Shown piece after piece: positions 1 to 11,700 of a DNA stretch of 64,000 nt (position 1 is the first letter of the stretch; each line of letters opens with the position of its first letter). The translations under genes and the position numbers were made by a program. The stretch is taken from the NCBI GenBank assembly GCA_951640165.1, contig OX621234.1, forward strand, positions 5,771,001-5,835,000. The letters are read 5' to 3'. This DNA is from Pseudoips prasinana (Eukaryota > Arthropoda > Insecta > Lepidoptera > Nolidae). The notes under the pieces are model-generated. The model was not told the DNA's origin. It searched no databases and saw only the letters and a program-made list of their open reading frames with translations.

Positions 1-228
1 TTAAATTTTTTATAATGATATATCATTCAAATAGTAACTTGAATTGAATAGTAGAAGTCTATGAAGAAGCTTTTTAATTTTTATTGTATAAATATGGATA
101 TATTCTTCATATGTTATGCAGTATGGTAGTATTGCAAGGGGACTGAGTGTATTTTTATTCTTGATAATGGTAACTTTAATCAGTTTTTATGTCGAAATGT
201 GTATTTTGTTAACGAATTTTCTCTTTTG

Positions 229-576
229 TTAAACAATTCTGGCTCTCTGGTTCATTTGGACGCAAATGAACTTACATATTTCAAGAATGTAAAGTCTGGT
301 AAAGTAAGAATTTTGTAATTTTGGCAGTTTGCAACTATCGGTTTGTTGTATGTTAGCTAAGATTCTGACAAGTTTCTTTTGTAACGTAAAGAGAGTAGGT
401 GCGTGCGTGCTATTTCCCCACATTATAATACCATAGCTAAGCCATGCTAAAGCATATGCGTAGTAGGTGGTGAGCGCTGTTTTTAAATTCGTAGTCTTGT
501 TAATCTCTCGGACAGCATACGTGAATTTTGAGACATTTGCATAAAATTTTTGTATGTACTGTTTCCAATCAATCAA
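229..576 (-). pseudogene. LINE (Jockey/CR1-like) reverse transcriptase fragment, post-palm region
   Basis: A 115-residue open frame resembles the segment after the catalytic palm of Jockey/CR1-type reverse transcriptases in Lepidoptera. Landmarks are WLSYGIIMWGNS followed by LQKKLVRILANI and a later YILEICKF. There is no catalytic YADD, endonuclease or start context, so this is a broken internal piece. The segment at 39.9-40.2 kb looks like the C-terminal end of a related element. Identity is from motif recognition only. Confidence 0.7.
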
Positions 577-599
577 TCATGTATTTATATATATGTTAA

Positions 600-878
600 A
601 GTAGCAAACAGGTAGAAAATATAAGAACATGAAAGAGATCGGCTAACCAGACGTCAGAATGGCCGACCACTTTATTTCTTTGATATATTTTTAACGCAAA
701 GTTAGAAAATATTTCATCACTGGTAGTAAATAGTTGCAAATAGGTAGTAAACAGGTGACATGGTCTCATGTTCATAACTCGTTTGGTAACGAGTATTGGA
801 ACGTCTAATCCCGAAGGGAATAAATATAATTTTATTCACTGTGCTTTATAACTTTATTCCCAAGGTATACATAAAATT
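600..878. other. AT-rich stretch, nothing recognised
   Basis: No coding frame, RNA gene or repeat that recurs in the window was recognised here. It lies between a LINE fragment and the left arm of an inverted-repeat composite. Confidence 0.4.
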
Positions 879-1140
879 ATTAATTAATCTTTAAAGTATG
901 TGGCGCGGCTAGGGAGGATTACTTTCAGCAAATATAACGAAATATGCTTTATTTCCGTATGCCAACGAAAACTGCATATTAAGTACTTTATAAAAAGACC
1001 TGGACTTCATCTATATAAACTTTTATTTTTATTTCCAACAATGATTTTGAAAAAGGAGCACTTTTTGGTTTTTGTTTACGTATCTACCCAAGAATAGGTA
1101 GTTAATTTGACGAAATAAGTAAAAATTTTGGTTTAAAATA

Positions 1141-1440
1141 AACAATAAGTATACAAATAACAAATAGATTTTCATAGTCCAAGGCAAAGTGGACTGCTTC
1201 GTGCTTCGAAGACGCGGTGAGCTGGATGCCAAGCGCGATGAATCGAAAGCCAGACCACCTGCAGTGGTCAATTACAATTATTACAATGGTGTGCTCACAT
1301 GCCCGCAATGTGCGAGGATTTTTTCTAATAAAATTGGCTACATAAGTCACATACGAGCACACGAACGTCGGCTACAGTAGGAGAGGAAGCGGTCACCGTG
1401 GCCGAAATCGGCCGGGACTACATCATCATCATTTTTTATT
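1141..1440 (+). pseudogene. LINE ORF C-terminal end with C2H2 finger and (CAT)n tail
   Basis: The frame at 1189-1380 ends with a C2H2 zinc finger, CPQCARIF followed by GYISHIRAH, just before the stop. That arrangement is typical of the extreme C-terminus of many lepidopteran LINE polyproteins. About 40 bases after the stop comes catcatcatcat, the usual microsatellite tail of such LINEs. Only the last ~60 codons remain, so this is a 5'-truncated insertion. Confidence 0.65.
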
Positions 1441-1837
1441 TCATAATCAAGTATTAACAATCAATTAATACACGGTATTGTTAATGACGGAAATGTGTTT
1501 TATATAACAAACCAAAGTCAATAGATTGAATTTAAGCATTTAACCCTATAAGAAAGATTATGTAAAAGTGAGTCAAAATATAATTAAAATAATACTTTTG
1601 ACACATTGTCCCTGCGTATCACATGCTAGGTCTTCTTAAGCATTTGTGCCTAACGTTTTAAGGCTGGAAGCCGAAAATCAGTGTTACAGTCTACATAGAC
1701 AGCAACGATATGCTGAGCTGCAGCCTTTTAGACACTAGCTTTTATGTACTGTTTGTACTTATATTTAGATTTGTATTGTAGCTTTTATGTACTTACCTAT
1801 ACCTGTTCTCGCTGTTTTTGTTTATTTCTTTGTTTAA

Positions 1838-1999
1838 AGTAGGTAGCAGCATACCCGCGTTCCCGGGGCTCCCCCTATCAGGCGCCAGAAGAAGTCCACG
1901 GCAGGTTAGGTTTAGTCGGTGCGAGTCCGACATACCCACCCGCAGACACTTTTTGCGGGTGGCATGCATTAGCATTCCCCCTGCCTTATCAAAAAAAAA
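1838..1999 (+). repeat. Dispersed repeat, copy 1 (GC-rich, 'tttttgcgggtggcatgc')
   Basis: This segment recurs at about 19240-19380 in the same orientation. Both share gcatacccgc, ggggctccccct, agaagaagtc and ctttttgcgggtggcatgc. It ends in an A-run followed by a (tttc)n microsatellite (about 2040-2068). Family unknown; possibly a SINE or LINE 3' end. Confidence 0.6.
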
Positions 2000-2309
2000 T
2001 CTGTGTTGATTTTAATGATTTTTATGTTGTGTCTAATAAAACTATTTCTTTCTTTCTTTCTCTTTCAAGAATAGAAATAACAATGAAAAAAGAGTACCAA
2101 AACCGCATAATAAAAATATAGTCAATCAGTATTACAAATGAAACAAAAAGTGCACCTTATTCAAAATCATTGATGGTAATTAAAATAAAAGTTTATAGAT
2201 GAAGTCCAGGTCTTTTTATAAAGTACTTATTATGCAGTTTTCGTTATATTTGCTGAAAGTAATCATCCCTAGCCGCGCCACATACTTTAAAGATTAATTA
2301 ATCAAATTA

Positions 2310-2648
2310 CTAGAGGGGTTTTTTGGACCATATTTGTCGTATGCAAGGTACTCTTTAGGTAGCTTTTTTCGGGATATTGATTTATTAATAGTTCATTATA
2401 CTCTATTTAATTTAAGGTGGTGCGGCCAGAGAGCACTGCCTGGCGGCCGGACCACATAAATTGTTAATTAAAAAGATATCTCTTGAGGTACTAAAAATAT
2501 ATACATATTCCGAAGAAAGTAGATTTTAGGTAGGTATTATTTCGAACTACAGCATCTGAGTACTAAACTGTGGTCCGGCCACAGAGGATGGATCACGCAT
2601 AAAATTATATGTTTCTATATCATTAGACGTAGAATATGATTATTTTTT
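2310..2648. other. No gene seen
   Basis: Two similar strings, gtggtgcggccagaga near 2418 and actgtggtccggccacagag near 2566, give a short inverted relationship. No coding frame or known element was recognised. Confidence 0.35.
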
Positions 2649-2994
2649 CATGTGTTTCTATCTAGCGGGGCCCCCTTAGCTAGAGCGATGAAAGTGATGA
2701 GAGCGGTTAGCTTGTTCAATGTACCTACCAAATATAATGAAGTGGTCCAATGTACCTCCGTAGTATCCACAGAAATGACCTCTGAAGTCGATTTCCATCC
2801 AGCGGGGCCCTCCGTCGATATCACGCCGAGATACCTAAAAATGGTGTCAGACGAAACTTGGCCCAATGTACCTTCCTATTCATGTATTTGTTCTTAAAAA
2901 TGTTTGATGGTATACCAGAAATTAAGTATCAAAGTTTTGTCTAGCCAGCGGGGCCCTTTGTTATTTGAATTTACACGTGCGGAAAATGCAGACT
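2649..2994 (+). repeat. GGGGCCC-bearing dispersed repeat, copy 1
   Basis: This ~345 bp unit contains agcggggccc three times, together with caatgtacct strings. A near-identical copy is at 27232-27590 (+) and a shorter one lies inverted at 27890-28138. The right end of this copy, gaaaatgcagac, abuts the broken 3' side of the LINE at 2995. Short open frames inside run on both strands and look incidental. Confidence 0.75.
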
Positions 2995-3817
2995 AGTGTA
3001 TGACCCGTTAATCCTCACGCAAGCTCTGGAATCCCTATAAAGAGATTTCAGTGCTTGAACAAGGTTGTCGTCTAACCCATACATGGACAGTACCGACCAA
3101 AGCTCATTCCTCAACACTCTATCGTAGGCCTTTTCTAAGTAAACGAAGGCACAGTAGACCTTTTGGCTTTTGCCCAAAAACTTCTCTACTATGCTTCGTA
3201 GAGAAAAGACCTGATCCGTGCATCCCATTCCTTTTCGAAAACCCGCCTGTGCATCCCATATTTTCGTATCGGTTTCTTTCACAACTCTTTCAACCAATAC
3301 TTTCGCATACAACTTACCAACGACGCTGAGCAGACTAATGCCCCTGTAGTTTTTACAGTCTTGCCGTGAGCCTTTTCCTTTGTACAGAGGTACGATGACA
3401 GCCTTGCACCAATCACTTGGCACTTGGCCGGTGTTATAGCACAGATTGAAAAGGCTGCACAGCTGACTCGCTATGACGCCATGTCCAGCCTTCAGCAGTT
3501 TCGGAAGTTATCCTGTCATACCCTGGTGATTTACCCGATTTCATACTCTTAATAGCTTTCACAATCTCATCCATTCCAATTTCATCCTTACAATTATTTT
3601 TGTCTATACCTAATGAACTACGTTCACTCTCTGTTACACTTCTATCATATAAACTCTCAAAATACTCCTTCCAACGTTTTAACACGCATTCTTCCCCTTT
3701 CACTATATATCCATCTTGGTCTCGGATGGAGTTCAGTTCTGAGGTTTGGGTTATGCCTCTTACTGATCTAACGGATTTCCAGAAAAACTTAATGTTCATC
3801 TGAAAATCCTTAGACAA
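2971..3817 (-). pseudogene. LINE reverse transcriptase N-terminal half, frameshifted
   Basis: After the stop at 3836 the same frame continues with FFWKSVRSVRG and MKSGKSPGYDRITSE, the RT entry motif. Near 3500 an extra base shifts the frame, and RT continues with VIVPLYKGKG, NYRGISLLSVVGKLYAKV, AGFRKGMGCTDQVF and an acidic VYLEKAYD box (RT domain A, where F-D-K-A is usual). The sequence breaks at about 2995, before domains B-E. The product cannot be active. Confidence 0.85.
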
Positions 3818-5625
3818 CCTTCTATCAAAATTATCCTATTGTTCATTTTTCTTTTCGTTCACCACGTTCTTTACTATTCCTTTCATCCTTTTATAGTCAT
3901 TCCAGGCTCTTTCTATATCTTCATTCGTCGCCTTATGCATTCGTTCGTTTGCTCTGGGGGCTAGCCAATCTAACCACGCTTTCTTCTTTTCACATACAAC
4001 TTTTTGTACACTTTTATCCCACCAAATATTCTTCATCTTTCTTCCTCTTCTCCTCTTTATTACACCACATACTTCACTAGCTACACTCACCACACCTTTG
4101 ACTGACTTCCATAGCTCTTCTACTTCTCTTATGTCTTTAGATCCCTCAAACTTATCAATCAACTTACTTTTGTACTCATCTGCCACTCCTGCCTCTTGCA
4201 GTTTCTCTACTTTTATTCTCTCTAGTACACTCTTAGTCTCAGGGATTCGGTGGCGCCATCCTTTGAACAGACCACTTATTCGGCTCATCACCAGGAAGTG
4301 GTCTGTATGGATTGCGGTCCCACGATAGACTCTTGTGTCTAGAACATTCTTTCTCAATCTTTCATCTACAATCACAAAGTCAATCATACTCTTTCTCACA
4401 TTTTTTCTCTGCCGTGTAAACGTATGGATTCTTTTATGTTCAAACATAGTATTTGTAACACAAAGACCCCATTCCAGACATATCTCAAGCAGACTATTCC
4501 CATTCTCATTCTCACTCTCATCACCGAATTGACCTAGAACTCTTTCAAAACCATCACGCTTTACCCCAACCCAACCATTAAAATCACCTAACATTATTAC
4601 TCTTTCATTATACTGACTTATTCGTAACACATCTCCCAAGGTCTCCCAGAATGCCTTTCTTTCCTCTTGTTCTCGCTGTGACACAACTGCACCCATATCT
4701 ACAGGAGCGTACACCCCTACTAGGAAGATACGGGTCATACCAACTTTCATTCGCAACCAAATAATTCTTGCATTCACGCATTCGAACTCAGTCACACATT
4801 CAGACATTCTTGTGGAAAGAATGAGACCCACACCCTGGCAAGCTCTGGTGGTGTTCGGTACTCCAGACCAATATGCCGTGTAAAGTCCGTGTTTTGTAGT
4901 ATCACATCCTTTCCGCTTCGTCTCATTCACACACAATACATCGATCCGTTTTTCACTCATCAGCTGACATACTTCGTCCAACCTACCTTCTATTCCTCCT
5001 CCTACATTCAGCGTAGCAAAACGGCTTTCCGTTGGCCACTTTTCGCCTCTCTGGGTAACGAGACGTGACGGGTGGCGGACCACGTCGCCGCCATTTGAAG
5101 TATTAAAATTTCTTATCTCCATTGCGTTCCCACGAGTATTAGGGACTAAACGGTCCACCCTCGCAGAGCCCTATACGGGGGTAAGGCGGATCCATGCTGT
5201 GTCCTATGACCGCCAACATAGACACCCTCCGTTATCGACCAGAATACCCTCTGACCATGGATCCCTCAGCACGGGTCGGATAACATTTTGGATCGGGGTT
5301 TTGTTTCGGGTATGCTCCCTCGTTTGGACTAAATAGCTCACTTGTGCTCGTCCCCTGCGTCTCGGTGAGCGTACAGTAAGCCAGCTAACTCGGCCTGTGA
5401 GCGCCGCCATTGGTATGCATAATTATGCCTACTCTTCCGCCGCCGCTCTAAGTTACTATCCTGTACTGATAGTAACTATTCTATCGTGAGCCTCTGATGA
5501 ATCCTTTGATTCTAGAGCCCCCCGATAGAGGCAGTTTAAGGTCATACCCGGGACCATTTTGTAAATTCTATTTTATCGGGTAGAGACTGTTTTCAGAACG
5601 GTCCCGTTTACGTTTTGTCCAAATC
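2995..5625 (-). mobile_element. RTE-type non-LTR retrotransposon, 3'-truncated and mutated
   Basis: Read on the - strand: a probable 5' untranslated part (about 5625-5160), an apurinic endonuclease domain (5158-3836), then the start of a reverse transcriptase (3817-2995). The RT stops before the catalytic YADD or FADD box at the junction with the GGGGCCC repeat. LINE copies usually lose their 5' end; this one has lost its 3' end. That implies later deletion or insertion. It sits just upstream of the first recognised JARID2 exon, in the opposite orientation. Confidence 0.85.
3836..5158 (-). pseudogene. LINE endonuclease (EEP family) domain
   Basis: The 440-residue frame carries the exonuclease-endonuclease-phosphatase fold used by LINEs to nick target DNA. 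Visible motifs, in order: an N-terminal RFATLNVGG block, IDVLCVNETK (metal-binding Glu), GVYAPVD, MLGDFNGWVG (catalytic Asp and Asn), SMIDFVIVD, and HTDHFLVMS (catalytic His). The catalytic set therefore looks complete. A TAG stop at 3836-3838 cuts the frame; translation would continue in the same frame into the RT linker, so this is a nonsense mutation rather than a natural end. Confidence 0.85.
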
Positions 5626-5686
5626 GGTTGTAATACAATCGAGTTAAGTCGTTCCTATGTTTTTAAAATTGTGTATTTTTTTTTAG

Positions 5687-5791
5687 ATAATATCAAAAGG
5701 CCAGTCACGACGCCCAATGTAAAGAAAATTAATAAACGAGTAAAGCGCAAAGTAAAAACAAATGATGTTGCGGTGTCATCAAATCAGACCG
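5687..5791 (+). CDS. Jarid2: Jarid2 exon a (first recognised)
   Basis: Preceded by a T-run and ttttag and followed by g|gtactt. It encodes 34 codons rich in Lys/Arg (VKKINKRVKRKVK), compatible with a nuclear-localisation or DNA-contact segment. It enters after one base of a split codon and leaves one base, which joins exon b in frame. An upstream exon is required. Confidence 0.7.
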
Positions 5792-8700
5792 GTACTTAAT
5801 TACGTCATATAAGCTGAAATAATCTATAAATCACTTAACTCACTTCAATAAGGAACAATACTTCTCACGCTATTTTACAGATGTGGCCTTAGATTCAGAA
5901 GTAACCGCATTAGCCGCACCAAAGGACAATGGACAGGCTGGTCCAATAATTAAAGGAAATCCAGTAGCTACCACCAGTGGCGGGTTTGTATATATTTAAA
6001 ATCTTATTTTAATTATTATTTGTGTCATGTAATTTGGCAGTGACAGTCACGTAATTGAGATTGAGATGGAAGCTCAGCGTTGTCCTAACCATTTAACAAG
6101 TATGTTCTTAAATCTGATTGGTTTCTCCCTAAATATAAATTTCAAAATACATATGGCGCAATGTCATTATCACAGAAATCCTGTTGGATCCTAAAATAAA
6201 TGACATTATTTTAGGATCCAACAGGATTTCTGTGATAATGACACAGACCGCACCAAAAGACTAGGCTTTCCGCTTAAATACAGTATTGATTTTGTTATAT
6301 TGTTTAATATTGCAATAAAATTGAGATCAACTGCTTAATTGTGAGCTTGACAAATGAAATGAATGAAATGAAAATAAAAATGAAAAATGAAAAAGCGTTT
6401 ATTCTGAGATAAATATTTTACAATCCATGTTTACCTCTGCCAAACTGCAAAGCAGTTTGTTGGCAGACGTAGCTCCTTTTTTAACACTGTTTTTTAAAGT
6501 TTACATTTTAAGTGACACTTTTCCACTCTACTTAATATACTAATAATAACTATTAAACAATATTATTTTCTATCTATATAACCAAATAATCAAATATTCC
6601 CTACGGTGAGGTTTTCACAGAAGATATTATTTAAATTTATTTGTATTTTGTTTTTAAAAGAAGTCTTTGTGATACGATTGTTTATATCGGCTGGGAGGCT
6701 ATTGAAAATGGTTGGAACTAAAAAAGATCTACACCTTCGACCATAATAATTATCACAAGTGGGCACTTCAAATCTCCTCATATTATCGTTTCTCTGAGAT
6801 CTTGTGCGAATAATATGTTTTTTGAAATCGTCACTACCATATTGATTTAATGCTACTGACAACACAGCCCTCTCATGAACTGGTAAGATTTTACATACCA
6901 AAAATAATTCTTCGTAAGCACTACTTTTACATCTGATTTTTGTGTTTCTATCCACTAACAGCTTCAAGAATCTAATCTGTATGTTTTTAAATTTATCCAG
7001 ATATGTTTTAAAAGTATTACCATAGCATACCAGTCCATAAGAGAGTAGTGAGTCCACCAGTGCATAGTAGACCATGAACAAAGTTGCCCTATCAAGCACA
7101 AAACTAAGGTGGTGGAATTTCACAAGCACGTATCTGAGTTTGTCACATAGATGGATAATGTGTGTTTTCCATGAGAAGTGGTTGTCTATGACTAAACCCA
7201 AGTACCTGTATTCCTCCACCACCTCAATGTGTGCACATTGACACAACGCTAGTCCACTAGTGTGCAGACACTCATAGCTATGCCCCACTATGCACGGCGG
7301 GCGTTCGATTTTTTTTACATAAGGAGATCGAATATGCATACATTTGGTTTTATTAATGTTAATTATGATTCCATTGTCGTGAGCCCACTTGATGATATTA
7401 GTAAAGTCCTCTTGTATGTTACTTTCTATTAGGTTTAAATCTCTATCTGCATAAACTAGGCAAGTATCATCAGCATACATATATATTCGACACTTACGAA
7501 CCACATTGCACATACTGTTGACATGCATGCTGTATCCTACCGGACCGAATACGGACGGAATAAAAGTGTATTGATAGCCAAGTGCTGTTTATATTCATAT
7601 TTTTAAGTGTGGAATAAAGACTCATAAATACGATCCAAATAATTTTTAATGGAATATAAATGTCACATGTTCGGAAAAGTGTATATTTTATTTTAGTCAT
7701 CATATCAGCCGAAAGACGTCCACTGCTGGACCAAGGCCTCCCCCAAAGATCTCCACAATTGCCGGTTTGCGCTATTCAATTATGAATGAGACCGTTTAAA
7801 AATTTGTCCCCTAAAAGAATTTTAAATACAGTCTGAGTCAATATTTGTTGAACGACTTACCGGACTGATTATGTGGAATGGATTCAGAACACATATGCCA
7901 ATATTATTGTGTATTTTTAATTTTATGCGGTTTTTAATAGTTGTATTTAAGTTTTACAACTTATTTCATGCATGTATTTTTGTCTCATAGGTATTACGGT
8001 GAAGTGGAGATTCACCGCTGGATGGCCACATCGCTTTTGCCGGTAAAATGTCGACCTAAATCCGACCCGGAGCCTTGTCCTGCTAGCGATTGGTCTACAA
8101 CAACCAACGTCAAAAATGCTTCCAAAGACATCTTCAGCAAAAGATGTTTGAATTGCGTGGCATGTGGAAGAATCGAGAATGTTATCACGTTGTCTCGACT
8201 TCTGAGAGAGTCTGAGGTGGCAGGGTCGCGCGCCATTCACCGCAGCGATTCCGCCATGCTGTCCGACTCGCAGGGCCAGCACTTGTACATAGAGCTGTTC
8301 GAGCCCTCCAACACAGAGCTTATGATCAAAGTAAAAATACGCAAGGTGCGAGACAAGGACTTCATCACCGCATGCCTCGTGCCGAGGTCGCAAGCCGACA
8401 CCACTGCCGAGTTCAATCTCAGGGAACACGAGGGACTTGTTACAAATCTTATAGATATGGTGACGAAGAGCTTGGCGAAGCGGCCAGAGTCTGACCCGCC
8501 CCCTGACACGCCCCCGCTGTCCTCAAGTCCAAAGTGCGCGCGGTTGTCCTGCCTTCCGGAGCTTTCGAAAGAACCGCTGCCGGACTTTTCGACGGCGCCA
8601 TCAGCAAACCTAGTAACATCATCTCCTCCAATTGCCGCTACACCTGTGGAGCAGTTGGAAGATGGTAATGGTAATTCTGGGTTGGACGGCGATATCGACT

Positions 8701-11700
8701 CATATTTACATAACTTGCCAATGGGTGGCCGACTAATCAATCTAAAGCAAGTTTTGTCAAATGACACGGACGAAATGGATGACTCGAACTCATCTGATAT
8801 GGAATTAGTCTATAGTCCAGGTTCATCATATTCACCATGTGAGCTTCAGCTTGAAAACGTGCCAGAGGCTTCTGGTGCAGAGCCGAGCGAGTATAATAAT
8901 ATACCTGTACTTGATAATCCAAGTAAAGGTTCATGTGAAAAACCCGATGTGAGTGCCGGGCATTTAGTAGAATATTCAACAATGACATTTGCAGTAAATA
9001 AGGATTTATCGAACGAAGATAAATTATGTAACGATTCTGGTATGCACATGATCAGCGAAGTGCATGCCATAACAAATTCAAATATGAACCTCCACGGTTT
9101 ACCCATAGAAACTAGTTCGTCAAGGGAGATACGGACTCAATCAATAAAATCACCCGATTTACATAACGGTTGTTCAAAAGAAGCGATGGTTCTAGACGCA
9201 CCAAGTACCTCTAATGCCGGGCTGATCTCCGGTACTGATTGGGTCGCTGCGAGTCGTAAACCTAGCCCCGGTTCATCTAGTGGATCGCCAAGTGTCGTGT
9301 CGGATTCGACGCGGCCACCGTTTATGGTGAGTTACCACAATTATTATCGGTGTTAAACCCGGGTCACGGATTTAAATACTGTGTAACGTGTTCTTCTTAA
9401 TCTCCTAAAAAAAAAAAAAATCCGGGCACATTATTTACACACTGCCATCTGATCCCAAACTAAGCAGAGCTTGTACTATGGAAACCAGATAACTGATATA
9501 TTACATATACTGCTTTTCTTTTGGAAATACATGCTTAAATTTATTGTCGCTGTTGTCTTATGTTGTTATGGAAGCCGCTTGAACGAATAATTTAGTCATT
9601 TTAATCTTCGTCTAGTCTAGAATTTCTGAGGTTATATGTGTAAATACACATATCAAAAATATTTTTTAGCAAATCCAATTATAATTACCACAGTATCTGG
9701 TGATACTGTGGTAATTATAATTGGATTTGCTAAAAAATATTTTTGATATGTGTATTTACACATATAACCTCAGAAATTATTTTGTGGTACTCTAGCTATT
9801 CACTGATAATGTTATTTTTTTAAACCAATTTACCAGTTCTTGATTCAACCTACTACTAACAAACAAGCATAGATTCTACCAAAAAATCGAATTTCATCTT
9901 AGTTTCATCATCATCATCATATCAGTTGAACGACGCCCACTGCTGAACAAGGCCTCCTCTAAAGATCTCACAATTGCCGGTCTTGTGCTTTCCGCACGCA
10001 GCGAATTCCAGTGACCTTCACAAGATCATCGTTCCATCTTGTAGTTCGCCTGCCCATGCTGCGTTTTCCGGTTCGTGGTCGCCACTCGAGAACCTTTCTT
10101 CCCCAGCGGCCGTCGGCTCTACTTACTACTGCCACTTCAGCTTGGCAACTCTTCGGGCTATGTCGGTTACTTTGGTTCGCCTGCGGATCTCAGCCTTCTG
10201 ATTCGATCTCGCAGAGAAACTTCAAGCATAGCCCTTTCCAATGCTCTTTGGATGTCCTTGGACCGTCTCTGTTCCGCAAGTCATCAATCTAGATTTATAT
10301 TAATATCTTCGATTGGATTGGTACGCTGCAAAACCCCCACATCAGATGTCAATTCGGGTTCGATCTAATTTTATATCTTCATAATTATTGTGTTTTATGT
10401 CTTCATTTTTATTGTAGTTGTTATTGTTCAATTTTATTGTATTTATAATTTTATATATCTTCAGTAATATATATATAAAAAAAAAAAAAAAAAAAAAAAA
10501 ATCACATAGCGTCTACCATAGACAAGATAGGCAGCATGCAGTTTCTAGATTAAGACCTATATGTACCCTTATTTTGTGAAATAAATGATTCTGATTCACT
10601 ATTTTGCGGTTATCGGATGTATAATACTGCTCTGCTATGCTCTGTGAGCTCCGTGGTTGCAGTTATAAATTTCCTTTTGCAGGTGTTCAAACACGAGGAT
10701 ATCCAGCCTCTTGAAACAATCGTAGTGGAGGATGACGACGTTGCCATCCCGCCAGAAAGCTCTCTTAGGGAAAGAATATTAGCCATAAATAGAGCTGCAA
10801 ACGCAACTGCTCCCGAAACGTCTGTCCATACAGAGGACCTAGTAATGGATGCACCAGTGTTCAGACCAAGTCTCCAGGATTTCAGAGTAAGTATCGTTAC
10901 ATAAATACTATTACTACATTTTAACTTCTTTGCCTTTTTTTAGTTTATTCCAGTCGGTTTAAGCTACCAGAAATAAACGACCTGATTGAAATAGTTAAAA
11001 AAGTTAAATGTCTGATTCTATATTTTGGCTTCTACAATTCACATAGATGCTTTTTATTGCGTTAGTACTAGAGTTGTCCTTAAAAGATGATGAGTTTTTG
11101 GCTAAAACAAATATATACAAATAATGTTAGTATTTGAATTTTTTTGAATATTACTGTAGGGGCAAAAGATACAGCGGTGTGAGCACACATTTTATTTCTC
11201 TCATAGCCCGTTACATTTTGTATTTTTAAGTTTTACTTCAGTCGCGTGATTTAACCCAGTTAGAACAACCGACCCATACATGGGTTTCGAGAAATAAAAA
11301 AATCTTCATTATATGAATTTATTACAAAAAAATATAAATATTTTTGGAATCGTCAGTTATTGACTGTTAACTATGTTGACAAGATTTGTAGTGAATTTTA
11401 TAATTTCGAGTTGTTGTTTGCAAGTGAAAACGTACATATTGGAAATTGAAAGACATTTTCTCAAAGAGGTAACAATGGATATAATATAACATTATATCCA
11501 TTGTTATTGGAACGAAGTTCCTTATCACGCGTTGCGAAAGGGAAACATTGTAACGACACTTTATGCTTTTTTTTATTACTAAAATTGAGCTTACTGATTA
11601 AGTTATTACATTATCTTTGTTAATAATAAAAAAAATATTATTATAACTTTTTTTTTATAATTTTTAAATTTTATTACAATTCCTTCACTAATTAATCGAA

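Larger units (their letters stand above)
879..2302. repeat. Composite bounded by ~160-185 bp inverted repeats
   Basis: The left arm (about 879-1066) is the reverse complement of the right arm (about 2144-2302). Both share a cgcgcc-centred block next to taattaatctttaaagtatg and the string tccaggtctttttataaagt. The left arm carries about 25 extra bases. The interior holds a LINE 3' end (1141-1440) and another dispersed repeat (1838-1999). This may be a DNA-transposon derivative with long terminal inverted repeats into which other elements inserted. No transposase is visible. Confidence 0.6.

Noticed and set aside
8237..8767. 176-codon frame opposite Jarid2 exon c
   Set aside because: Antisense shadow of a long coding exon; no domain and no splice logic.
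10011..10292. Open frames on the + strand at 9974-10368
   Set aside because: Shadows of an RTE-type LINE C-terminal fragment encoded on the - strand.
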